Assembly (NCBI RefSeq): GCF_002847525.1
Contig: NZ_PKKM01000001.1
Span: 62,001-126,000 of the forward strand
Reading direction: 5' to 3'
Length of the DNA stretch: 64,000 nt
DNA from: Schaalia odontolytica
GTDB lineage: Bacteria > Actinomycetota > Actinomycetes > Actinomycetales > Actinomycetaceae
Shown: positions 53,981 through 64,000 of the stretch, piece after piece
Layout of the letters: each line of letters starts with the position of its first letter
Numbering within the stretch: position 1 is the first letter of the stretch
The notes under the pieces: model-generated
What the model saw: only the letters and a program-made list of their open reading frames with translations
Told to the model about the DNA's origin: nothing
Database searches by the model: none
Made by a program: the position numbers and the translations under genes

Positions 53981-56065
53981 GTGAGCAATAACGTCGTGAT
54001 CCGACAGAACAATCCTTTCGAGGTCATCTCCCCGTACACGCCCTCGGGCGACCAGCCAAAGGCCATCAAAGAGCTGGCTGCTCGCATCCGCGACGGCGAA
54101 CAGGACGTCGTCCTCATGGGTGCGACGGGCACGGGCAAGAGCGCGACCACTGCGTGGCTCATCGAAGAGCTGCAGCGTCCCGCCCTCGTGCTCGAGCCGA
54201 ACAAGACGCTCGCTGCTCAGCTTGCGGCGGAGTTCCGCGAGCTGCTGCCGGGCAACGCTGTCGAGTACTTCGTGTCGTACTACGACTACTATCAGCCCGA
54301 GGCCTACGTTCCCCAGACGGACACCTTCATCGAGAAGGACTCTTCGATCAACGACGAGGTCGAGCGTCTGCGCCATAGCGCCACGAACTCACTGCTCACG
54401 CGGCGCGACACGGTTGTCGTCTCCTCAGTGTCCTGCATCTACGGCCTCGGTACGCCCGAGGAGTACGTGGCCCGCATGATTGAGCTTGAGCGGGGCATGA
54501 TGATCGACCGGGATGCCCTGCTGCGTCGTTTTGTCGCGATGCAGTACGTGCGCAACGACATGGCGTTTACGCGCGGCACATTCCGCGTGCGTGGCGACAC
54601 GATCGAAATTATCCCCGTGTACGAGGAGCTCGCGATCCGCATCGAGATGTTCGGCGACGAGATCGAGTCTCTTGCAGTTCTCCACCCGCTCACCGGCGAT
54701 GTGATCGATCACGTGGATCACACCTACCTGTTCCCGGCCTCGCACTACGTGGCCGGCGAGGAACGCATGAAGAAGGCAATCGCCTCTATCGAGGACGAAC
54801 TCGATGATCGCCTCGCGTGGTTCCGCGGCCAGAACAAGCTGCTCGAGGAACAGCGCCTGCGCATGCGCACAACCTTCGACCTGGAGATGCTCAAGGAAAT
54901 CGGCTCGTGCTCGGGCGTCGAAAACTACTCGCGCCACATTGACGGGCGTGGACCCGGCACGCCTCCGCACACGCTGCTGGACTACTTCCCCGACGACTTC
55001 CTGCTCATCATCGACGAGTCGCACGTGACCGTCCCGCAGATTGGAGCAATGTTCGAGGGTGATATGTCGCGTAAGCGCACCCTCGTCGACTACGGCTTCC
55101 GCCTGCCCTCCGCGATGGATAACCGTCCGCTGAAGTGGGATGAGTTTACCGAGCGCATCGGACAGACCGTCTACCTGTCGGCGACCCCCGGACCCTACGA
55201 GCTCGAACGCTCCGACGGCGTCGTCGAGCAGATCATTCGTCCGACGGGCCTCGTCGATCCGCTCGTCGTCGTCAAGCCCACCGAGGGGCAGATCGATGAT
55301 CTTCTCGAGCAAGTGCGCCTGCGCGTCGAGCGTGACGAACGTGTCCTCGTCACCACCCTCACGAAGAAGATGGCCGAGGAGCTCACGACGTACCTCGCTG
55401 AGCGCGGCGTCAAGGTGGAGTACCTGCACTCCGACGTCGACACGCTGCGCCGCGTCGAGCTGCTGCGCGAGCTGCGCCTGGGCACCTTCGACGTTCTCGT
55501 CGGCATTAACCTGCTGCGTGAGGGCCTGGACTTGCCCGAGGTCTCCCTCGTGTCGATCCTCGACGCGGACAAGGAAGGCTTCCTGCGTTCCACCCGCTCG
55601 CTCATCCAGACGATCGGCCGTGCCGCACGAAACGTGTCCGGTGAGGTCCACATGTACGCGGACAACATGACGGATTCGATGAACGAGGCCATCTCCGAGA
55701 CGATGCGTCGTCGCGAGATCCAGATCGCCTACAACAAGGAACACGGCATCGACCCGCAGCCGCTGCGCAAGAAGATCTCCGACGTGACCGACATGCTTGC
55801 CCGCGAGCAGGTCGATACGCGCACCCTCCTCGAGGGCGGGTATCGCAAGGAGAAGAGCGCACGCGAACGGATGAGTGCTGCCGTAGGTGGCCCGACTGCG
55901 ACTCCGGGGCAGCGCGCCGAGGCCGAGCTGGCCGAACTGATCGAAGAGCTGTCTGCCCAGATGATGACCGCTGCGCAGCACCTCCAGTTCGAGGTCGCGG
56001 CTCGTCTGCGCGACGAGATCGAAGACCTGAAGAAGGAACTGCGTGCCATGAAGCGCGCCCACTGA
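53981..56065 (+). CDS. uvrB: Excinuclease ABC subunit B
   Basis: UvrB verifies damage and recruits UvrC in nucleotide excision repair. The 694-residue protein has Walker A GATGTGKS at residues 47-54, the beta-hairpin region [20 protein letters not shown], helicase motif [12 protein letters not shown], motif [11 protein letters not shown] and the C-terminal UVR domain ([20 protein letters not shown]). All helicase motifs look intact. The GTG start fits both the family N-terminus and the leaderless spacing. Confidence 0.97.
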   Translation: MSNNVVIRQNNPFEVISPYTPSGDQPKAIKELAARIRDGEQDVVLMGATGTGKSATTAWLIEELQRPALVLEPNKTLAAQLAAEFRELLPGNAVEYFVSYYDYYQPEAYVPQTDTFIEKDSSINDEVERLRHSATNSLLTRRDTVVVSSVSCIYGLGTPEEYVARMIELERGMMIDRDALLRRFVAMQYVRNDMAFTRGTFRVRGDTIEIIPVYEELAIRIEMFGDEIESLAVLHPLTGDVIDHVDHTYLFPASHYVAGEERMKKAIASIEDELDDRLAWFRGQNKLLEEQRLRMRTTFDLEMLKEIGSCSGVENYSRHIDGRGPGTPPHTLLDYFPDDFLLIIDESHVTVPQIGAMFEGDMSRKRTLVDYGFRLPSAMDNRPLKWDEFTERIGQTVYLSATPGPYELERSDGVVEQIIRPTGLVDPLVVVKPTEGQIDDLLEQVRLRVERDERVLVTTLTKKMAEELTTYLAERGVKVEYLHSDVDTLRRVELLRELRLGTFDVLVGINLLREGLDLPEVSLVSILDADKEGFLRSTRSLIQTIGRAARNVSGEVHMYADNMTDSMNEAISETMRRREIQIAYNKEHGIDPQPLRKKISDVTDMLAREQVDTRTLLEGGYRKEKSARERMSAAVGGPTATPGQRAEAELAELIEELSAQMMTAAQHLQFEVAARLRDEIEDLKKELRAMKRAH

Positions 56066-56186
56066 CCTCGGCCGCGCCCCGGTTGCCTGTGAGCGTGGGG
56101 TGGCCTCTGCCTCGTCAAAAGGTGCCCGGAGAGAATCGCGACCGACGCCACGTCGCACGTAGGGACGCGACTCAACGGGTACCCAC

Positions 56187-56333
56187 TAGGATGGAAGCGT
56201 TAGCGGAGGGGAGTACTCCCACCAACAGTGGCGTCGTCATCACGACGGCCCGCCCACGCGGCGCGGCCTCCGGCGTCACCGGCCAGGAGTTCCTGGCGGG
56301 AGGAGACCTCCGGTACCCGACTCGTACCGGAGG
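56187..56333 (+). promoter_or_regulatory. yybP-ykoY (Mn2+) riboswitch controlling terC
   Basis: A TAGGAT -10 lies at 56187-56192. The aptamer has P1 CGGAGG (56204-56209) with CCTCCG (56307-56312). The conserved GGGGAGTA is at 56208-56215 and the conserved AGGAGACC at 56301-56308. Internal helices are CGTCGT/ACGACG (56232-56247) and GCCAGGA/TCCTGGC (56282-56297). The P1 3' strand also pairs as CCTCCGGTAC (56307-56316) with GTACCGGAGG (56324-56333), which contains the terC Shine-Dalgarno GGAGG. The two pairings exclude each other, so ligand binding should free the ribosome site. Confidence 0.85.
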
Positions 56334-56341
56334 CCACACAT

Positions 56342-57322
56342 ATGCACGTGCACGCCCTTGCCTGGATCGTCCTGGCTGGCATCATCCTGACCATGATCGT
56401 CGTCGACATCGTCGGCCACGTCCGCACACCCCACGAACCCACTCTCAAGGAAGCCACTTGGTGGTCGGTCGCCTACATCGCGATTGCCCTCATCTTCGGT
56501 GCCATCGTGTGGGCGGTCTGGGGGCCGCAGTACGGCCAGGAATACCTCGGCGGCTACATCACCGAAAAAGCGTTGAGTATTGACAACCTCTTCGTGTTTG
56601 TCATCATTCTGTCGACGTTCCGCGTGCCGCGTAAGAACCAGCAGGAGGTCCTGCTGGCCGGCATCATCATTGCCCTCGTTCTACGCCTGATCTTCATCCT
56701 CGCGGGCGCCGCCCTCATCGAGAACTTCTCGTGGGTCTTCTACATCTTCGGCGCGTGGCTCCTGTGGACTGCTATCAGCCAGGTGCGCGAGGGCTCCAGC
56801 GACGACGATGACGAGGAATACCGCCCGCCGTCGATTGTTCGCTGGGTGTCGAAGGTCGTGCCGGTGACCGATGGCTTTATCGGATCGCGCATGCTCTACC
56901 GCCACGGCGGCCGCACCTACATCACGCCGATGCTGCTGTGCGTTATCGCGATCGGTACCGCCGACGTCATGTTCGCCGTCGACTCGATCCCCGCGATCTA
57001 CTCGCTGACCTCCGAGGCCTACCTGGTGTTCGCCGCCAACGCGTTCTCGCTACTCGGCCTGCGCCAGCTGTACTTCCTCATCGATGGCCTACTCGACCGC
57101 ATCGTCTTCCTGCACTACGGCCTCGCAGCGATTCTTGGCTTTATCGGCTTCAAGCTCATCAACCACGCCCTCCACACCAACGAGCTGCCCTTTATTAACG
57201 GGGGCCACGAGGTGTCTGTGATCCCCGAGCCGTCGATCGCGTTCTCGCTGGGCTTCATCGTCGTGACGATCCTGATCACGGTCGTTGCTTCTCTAGCGGT
57301 TTCCAGCAAACGGCGCGCGTGA
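56342..57322 (+). CDS. TerC/Alx family metal homeostasis membrane protein, first copy
   Basis: A 326-residue membrane protein with about eight spans. The two acidic motifs are in SIDNLFVFVIILSTFRVPRK and FAVDSIPAIYSLT. TerC/Alx proteins export Mn2+ or load metals onto exported enzymes in other bacteria. ATG 56342 has GGAGG eight bases upstream, and that site is hidden in the riboswitch hairpin. Longer upstream readings would start inside the riboswitch. It is followed 58 bases later by a paralogue. Confidence 0.9.
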   Translation: MHVHALAWIVLAGIILTMIVVDIVGHVRTPHEPTLKEATWWSVAYIAIALIFGAIVWAVWGPQYGQEYLGGYITEKALSIDNLFVFVIILSTFRVPRKNQQEVLLAGIIIALVLRLIFILAGAALIENFSWVFYIFGAWLLWTAISQVREGSSDDDDEEYRPPSIVRWVSKVVPVTDGFIGSRMLYRHGGRTYITPMLLCVIAIGTADVMFAVDSIPAIYSLTSEAYLVFAANAFSLLGLRQLYFLIDGLLDRIVFLHYGLAAILGFIGFKLINHALHTNELPFINGGHEVSVIPEPSIAFSLGFIVVTILITVVASLAVSSKRRA

Positions 57323-57380
57323 CAGGAGCCGGCCGTGGGAGAGCGATAAAATACCATGGTCGGATAGTTAAGAGGTATTC

Positions 57381-58379
57381 ATGGTTGTTCACCCGTGGGC
57401 GTGGGGCATTCTCGCTCTCGTAGCCATCGGTTTGGTGGTGCTCGATTTCCTCGGGCACGCCCGTAACCCGCACCCCCCGACGGCCGCTGAAGCAGCTCGC
57501 TGGACGTTGTTCTACGTCGGCCTTGCGGGCGTCTTCGGCGTCGGTATCTGGCTGACGAACGGGTGGCTGTACGCCCAAGAGTTCTACGCTGGCTGGGCGA
57601 TGGAGTGGTCGCTGTCGGTCGACAACCTCTTCGTTTTCATCCTGATCCTCAAGGCTTTCCGGGTGCCGCGCGAGAATCAGCAAAAGGCCCTGCTTTTCGG
57701 CATTGTCATCGCGCTGTTGCTGCGCCTCGTCTTCATTCTGCTCGGTGCGGCGCTTGTCTCGCGCTTCTCCTGGGTTTTCTTCATCTTCGGTGTGTGGCTG
57801 CTGTGGACTGCCTTCTCCCAGATCAAAGAGACCATCGCCGGAGGGGGAGACGACGAGGAATATGAGGAGAATGCGTTCATTCGCGTCGTGCGTCGCGTCC
57901 TGCCGATTACAGACGGCTTCATCGGCAACCGCATGCTCTACCGCCACGGTGGTCGAACCTACCTCACCCCACTGTTTGTCGTCGTGCTGGCTCTGGGCTC
58001 AGCCGACCTCATGTTTGCCTTTGATTCGATCCCCGCAATCTTCGGCATTACGTCGCAGCCTTTCCTCGTGTTTGCGTGCAATGTCTTCGCACTCATGGGT
58101 TTGCGCCAGCTCTTCTTCCTTGTGGACGCGCTGCTCGGCAAGCTCGTGTACCTGGGCTACGGCCTCGGCATCATTCTGAGCTTTATCGGAATCAAGCTGA
58201 TTCTCGAGGCCCTGCACGCCAACACGCTACCGTTCATCAACGGGGGCCACGGCTTCGAGTGGGCGCCGGAGATTTCCGTGTCGGTGTCGCTTGGGGTCAT
58301 TGTCGTCACCCTGGCCGTTACTGTTATCGCGTCGCTCATCCGCAGCGCGATGGATGAGGAGGGCGCCGGTGAGCGCTGA
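57381..58379 (+). CDS. TerC/Alx family metal homeostasis membrane protein, second copy
   Basis: A 332-residue paralogue of the preceding protein, with the same spans and motifs (SVDNLFVFILILKAFRVPRE; FAFDSIPAIFGIT; RMLYRHGGRTYLTPLFV). The two share a middle acidic loop and the region PFINGGHG/E before the last span. The pair looks like a tandem duplication that has diverged. The 58-base gap contains a TAAAAT -10 (57347-57352) and a Shine-Dalgarno AGAGGT but no room for a second riboswitch. The next gene overlaps its 3' end by 11 bases. Confidence 0.9.
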   Translation: MVVHPWAWGILALVAIGLVVLDFLGHARNPHPPTAAEAARWTLFYVGLAGVFGVGIWLTNGWLYAQEFYAGWAMEWSLSVDNLFVFILILKAFRVPRENQQKALLFGIVIALLLRLVFILLGAALVSRFSWVFFIFGVWLLWTAFSQIKETIAGGGDDEEYEENAFIRVVRRVLPITDGFIGNRMLYRHGGRTYLTPLFVVVLALGSADLMFAFDSIPAIFGITSQPFLVFACNVFALMGLRQLFFLVDALLGKLVYLGYGLGIILSFIGIKLILEALHANTLPFINGGHGFEWAPEISVSVSLGVIVVTLAVTVIASLIRSAMDEEGAGER

Positions 58380-60759
58380 GAGCCTGACTATCGATGAGCA
58401 CGGACTGAGCGCCTCCGAGGTCGCTGAGCGCATGGCGCGCGGCGCCGTCAACCGCGTGAAGGATCGTACCTCTCGCTCGGTGGCGTCGATCATTCGAGAG
58501 AACGTGTTGACGCTGTTCAACGCCATCATCGTCGCGGCGTCGGTGATTGTCCTGCTCTTCGGCGACCTTCGCGACGGCATCTTCGGTGGCGTCATGATCA
58601 TTAACGCGGTGATCGGCATCGTGTCCGAGCTGCGCGCGAAGCGTACGCTTGACTCCCTCGCGATTGTCGACGCCCCGCAGGCAACCGTCCTGCGTGACGG
58701 AATGCTGTCGGTCGTGCCTGCGCGCGACGTCGTCCTCGATGACGTCATTGATCTGACGCTCGGCGATCAGGTGAGCGTCGACGGCACGGTTCTGTCCTCG
58801 GCGGGCCTGGAGATCGACGAGTCACTGCTGACCGGCGAGTCACGCCCGGTGAAGAAGAAGCAGGGCGATCAGTTGCTGGCGGGCACGAGCGTCGTCGCGG
58901 GTGCTGGCCGCATGGTGGCCACGGCTGTCGGTGAGCGCGTCTACGCGCAGGGCCTGTCCGAGCAGGCGCGTGCCTTCACGCGTACGGTCTCGGAGATCCA
59001 GACGTCGATCAACCGGGTGCTGCAGGTTGTCTCCGTCATGCTGCTTCCCATCGTTATTCTCACGTTCTACTCGCAGAACCGCATCGCAGGTGGTCACGGG
59101 GGAGACTGGCGCGAGGCCCTCGTTCTCTCGGTCGCATCCGTGATCGGCATGATCCCGCAGGGCCTGGTGCTCCTGACGTCCATGAACTTCGCGATCGGAT
59201 CGGCAACGCTGGCACGCCGCGGTGTACTCGTCCAGGAACTTCCCGCCGTCGAGGTCCTCGCCCGCGTGGACTGCCTGTGCCTGGACAAGACGGGCACGCT
59301 CACCACCGGTGGCATCCGGGTGCGCGGCGTCGAGGTCATTTCGGGCGAGGAGGCCGTGGTCCTCCGCGCGCTGGCAAGCGCGGCAAGCGACCGAACCAAC
59401 GCAACAGCTGAGGCGATCTGGCAGCACCTGGGAGACAACGCTCAAGCCGGGGCAGCCGAGCGGATCGAGTGGTCCGTCCCCTTCTCCTCGGCGCGCAAGT
59501 GGAGTGCGTGGGGGAGCGGGAACGAATCCTGGATCCTCGGCGCCCCTGAGTTCGTCATCGACGAGGCCTCGGCTTCCAATGCCGACCTCCTTGCGAAGGT
59601 GCGGGGCATCGCGCAGGAAGGCTCCCGCGTGGTGGCCCTCGTCCACGCCGATGAGGCTGTGGCTGATGATGAGCTTCCTGAGCACCGTTCGGTTGCCGCG
59701 CTTGTGGTCCTCGAGGAGGACCTGCGCCCCGACGCTGCAGAGACCCTTGACTACTTCCGCTCGCAGGGCGTGCATGTGCGCGTCATCTCGGGCGACAATC
59801 CGACGACGGTCGGTGCGCTGGCCGCGCAGGCCGGCCTCACCGCGCCCGACGGCTCGCCCGCGCGCCTCATGGACGCGCGTGACCTGCCCGAGGACCTGAC
59901 CTCAGAGGCGTTTATCGACGCGATTGAGAATCACGACGTATTTGGGCGCGTGACTCCCGAGCAGAAGCGCGCGATGGTTGGAGCGCTGCAGGCACGCGGC
60001 CACTGCGTCGCCATGACGGGTGACGGTGTGAACGACGCACTCGCGCTCAAGGATGCCGACCTGGGCATTGCGATGGGTAACGGCACGCAGGCCACGAAGG
60101 CAGTCGCGCAGATCGTCCTCGTGGACTCGAAGTTCTCCGTGCTGCCGGGGGTCCTGTCGGAGGGCCGCCGCATTATCGCCAACATGGAGCGCGTATCCTC
60201 GCTGTTCCTGGCCAAGACCACCTACGCCGCCGTCCTCGTCATCGTGACGGCCCTGGTCGGCTGGCGATACCCGTTCCTGCCGCGCCAGTTCAGCTACATC
60301 GATTCGCTGACCATCGGCATTCCCGCGTTCTTCCTGGCTCTGTGGCCGAACCCGCGCCGCTACGTGCCCGGATTCCTCAAGCGCACGCTGTCGCTCGCGA
60401 TGCCCACGGGCATCATCCTGGCGGCGGCAGCCCTCACGGCCTTCGGTATTGTCGACGGCCCGCCGCAGGCGCGCGAGTCCACCGCTGCAATTCTCTCCCT
60501 CATGCTGGGCGCCATCTGGCTGCTCGTTATCACCTCGCGGCCGCTATCGACGTGGAAGTGGGTGCTCCTGGTCAGCGTCATTTCCGCGACCGTGGGCGGC
60601 GTGCTCATTCCGCCCGTGCGTCATTTCTTCTCGATGGTCGCGCCGAGCGGATACGAGTGGCTCGTCATCGCGTGCGTCGGTGCCTGCGCGGCCCTCCTTA
60701 TCGAGGTTGCTCAGCGCATCTTCTACGCTCGCCAGTTCGCCCGTTCACTGGAGGGCTGA
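58369..60759 (+). CDS. ctpE: P-type cation ATPase, CtpE-like
   Basis: A 796-residue P-type ATPase, close in length and sequence order to mycobacterial CtpE, a Ca2+ transporter. Motifs are LLTGESRPVKKK, the M4 region MIPQGLVLLTSMNFA, the phosphorylation site CLDKTGTLTTGG with Asp306, and MTGDGVNDALALKDADLGIA. There is no N-terminal metal-binding domain. Later spans resemble CtpE. GTG 58369 has GAGGAGG seven bases upstream and overlaps terC by 11 bases, so it is coupled to the second TerC. The transported ion is inferred, not shown. Confidence 0.85.
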   Translation: MSAESLTIDEHGLSASEVAERMARGAVNRVKDRTSRSVASIIRENVLTLFNAIIVAASVIVLLFGDLRDGIFGGVMIINAVIGIVSELRAKRTLDSLAIVDAPQATVLRDGMLSVVPARDVVLDDVIDLTLGDQVSVDGTVLSSAGLEIDESLLTGESRPVKKKQGDQLLAGTSVVAGAGRMVATAVGERVYAQGLSEQARAFTRTVSEIQTSINRVLQVVSVMLLPIVILTFYSQNRIAGGHGGDWREALVLSVASVIGMIPQGLVLLTSMNFAIGSATLARRGVLVQELPAVEVLARVDCLCLDKTGTLTTGGIRVRGVEVISGEEAVVLRALASAASDRTNATAEAIWQHLGDNAQAGAAERIEWSVPFSSARKWSAWGSGNESWILGAPEFVIDEASASNADLLAKVRGIAQEGSRVVALVHADEAVADDELPEHRSVAALVVLEEDLRPDAAETLDYFRSQGVHVRVISGDNPTTVGALAAQAGLTAPDGSPARLMDARDLPEDLTSEAFIDAIENHDVFGRVTPEQKRAMVGALQARGHCVAMTGDGVNDALALKDADLGIAMGNGTQATKAVAQIVLVDSKFSVLPGVLSEGRRIIANMERVSSLFLAKTTYAAVLVIVTALVGWRYPFLPRQFSYIDSLTIGIPAFFLALWPNPRRYVPGFLKRTLSLAMPTGIILAAAALTAFGIVDGPPQARESTAAILSLMLGAIWLLVITSRPLSTWKWVLLVSVISATVGGVLIPPVRHFFSMVAPSGYEWLVIACVGACAALLIEVAQRIFYARQFARSLEG

Positions 60760-60776
60760 GAGCGCTCAATACGAGT

Positions 60777-60815
60777 CGAGGCCGGAGTCGGGTGAATCAC
60801 CCGGCCCCGGCCTCG
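60777..60815. terminator. Bidirectional terminator between ctpE and yciI
   Basis: CGAGGCCGG (60777-60785) pairs with CCGGCCTCG (60807-60815), and the inner GTCGGGTGA pairs with TCACCCGGC. It serves two convergent genes, with T-rich flanks on the plus side. Confidence 0.8.
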
Positions 60816-60829
60816 TTCGTTTGTTGCGA

Positions 60830-61111
60830 TCAGAACGCCCGGATGACGGGGTTCCACTCGCGGATCAGGCGCGCCTGGATGACCTCGGCGACGTAGAAGG
60901 GGTCCTCGTTGAGGATGCGCTCGACATCCATCTGGCTCTCGGCGTTGATGAGGATCAGGGCGCCGGGGATCTCGCCAACGAGGGGACCGGATGCGATGTT
61001 GATCCCCTGCTCGAGCAGGCCGGACAGGAACGCGCGGTGCGTCGGGCGAACCTCGTCCATGGTCTCGGTCATCGACGGGTTGTAGACGTATTCAACTGCA
61101 TAGTAAGCCAT
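60830..61111 (-). CDS. YciI family protein
   Basis: A 93-residue protein of the YciI family, a dimeric alpha-beta ferredoxin-like fold (related to muconolactone isomerases) with no firm function. It has MAYYAVEYVY, RPTHRAFLSGLLEQG, GPLVGEIPGALILINAES and DPFYVAEVIQARLI. The family His-Asp pair is seen in THRAFL and NEDPFY. ATG 61111 is preferred over ATG 61117 since it lies seven bases after TAGTGT and matches the family start. It is divergent from uvrA. Confidence 0.88.
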   Translation of the reverse strand: MAYYAVEYVYNPSMTETMDEVRPTHRAFLSGLLEQGINIASGPLVGEIPGALILINAESQMDVERILNEDPFYVAEVIQARLIREWNPVIRAF

Positions 61112-61118
61112 ACGCATA

Positions 61119-61124
61119 ACACTA
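61119..61124 (-). promoter_or_regulatory. -10 element for yciI
   Basis: On the minus strand TAGTGT is followed by seven bases and the ATG at 61111. No Shine-Dalgarno site is present. Confidence 0.55.
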
Positions 61125-61156
61125 GCCCTGATCCCGGCATTTGCCTAGATGGCGGA

Positions 61157-61162
61157 TAGTAT
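61157..61162 (+). promoter_or_regulatory. -10 element for uvrA
   Basis: TAGTAT is followed by six bases and GTG 61169. The yciI and uvrA -10 elements are back to back, 32 bases apart. Confidence 0.6.
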
Positions 61163-61168
61163 CGAATG

Positions 61169-64000
<2,832 letters not shown>

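Noticed and set aside
57323..57380. Second Mn riboswitch before the second terC
   Set aside because: The gap is only 58 bases and lacks the GGGGAGTA and GAGACC blocks.

Overview
This window is a gene-dense stretch of a high-GC Gram-positive (actinobacterial) chromosome. The gene orders ruvAB-yajC-secDF-apt-relA and pyk-tRNA-pdtaR-thioesterase-polA-rpsA, a PdtaR-type ANTAR regulator, a four-domain ribosomal protein S1 and an IdeR/DtxR-type iron box all fit Actinobacteria. The compact layout and the surface proteins suggest a host-associated member of the Actinomycetaceae (Actinomyces/Schaalia type), but the species cannot be fixed from the sequence alone. No prophage, insertion sequence or CRISPR array was recognised.

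Layout. 1-5900: Holliday-junction genes ruvA-ruvB behind a LexA-type box, then yajC-secD-secF and apt. 5979-15126: relA, a DUF349 protein, a metallo-beta-lactamase-fold hydrolase, hisS and two dynamin-like GTPases. 15355-20822: DEAD-box RNA helicase, a convergent MFS transporter, and aspS. 20897-29578: yciO, a Fes-like siderophore esterase, an iron box, a complete siderophore ABC importer, and two membrane-anchored surface proteins. 29589-37980: rarA, rpsD with a structured leader, alaS-ruvX-mltG-aroE and a prepilin peptidase. 38047-45182: trpE, trpC-trpB-trpA, lgt, pyk. 45417-51365: an orphan small protein, a 74-nt tRNA with anticodon CAA and a short variable loop, pdtaR, thioesterase, polA, rpsA. 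51762-64000: brnQ, coaE, uvrB, a Mn2+-type (yybP-ykoY) riboswitch, terC-terC-ctpE, yciI and uvrA, which runs off the end of the window.

How the genes work together. Much of the window is core information processing: DNA repair (ruvAB, rarA, polA, uvrB, uvrA), translation (hisS, aspS, alaS, rpsD, rpsA, tRNA), secretion and envelope (secDF-yajC, lgt, mltG) and the stringent response (relA). Two accessory blocks stand out. One is an iron-siderophore uptake module with linked surface proteins. The other is a metal module of riboswitch, two TerC proteins and a CtpE-like P-type ATPase.

Regulation. A recurrent signal is a TANNNT -10 hexamer placed 6-8 nt before the start codon of the first gene of a transcription unit, with no Shine-Dalgarno sequence. 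This pattern, expected for leaderless mRNAs, is seen at yajC, relA, the MFS gene, rarA, alaS, pyk, polA, coaE, uvrB, yciI and uvrA. Weaker forms precede yciO and trpE. Internal operon genes instead use start/stop overlaps (ATGA or GTGA) and Shine-Dalgarno sites.
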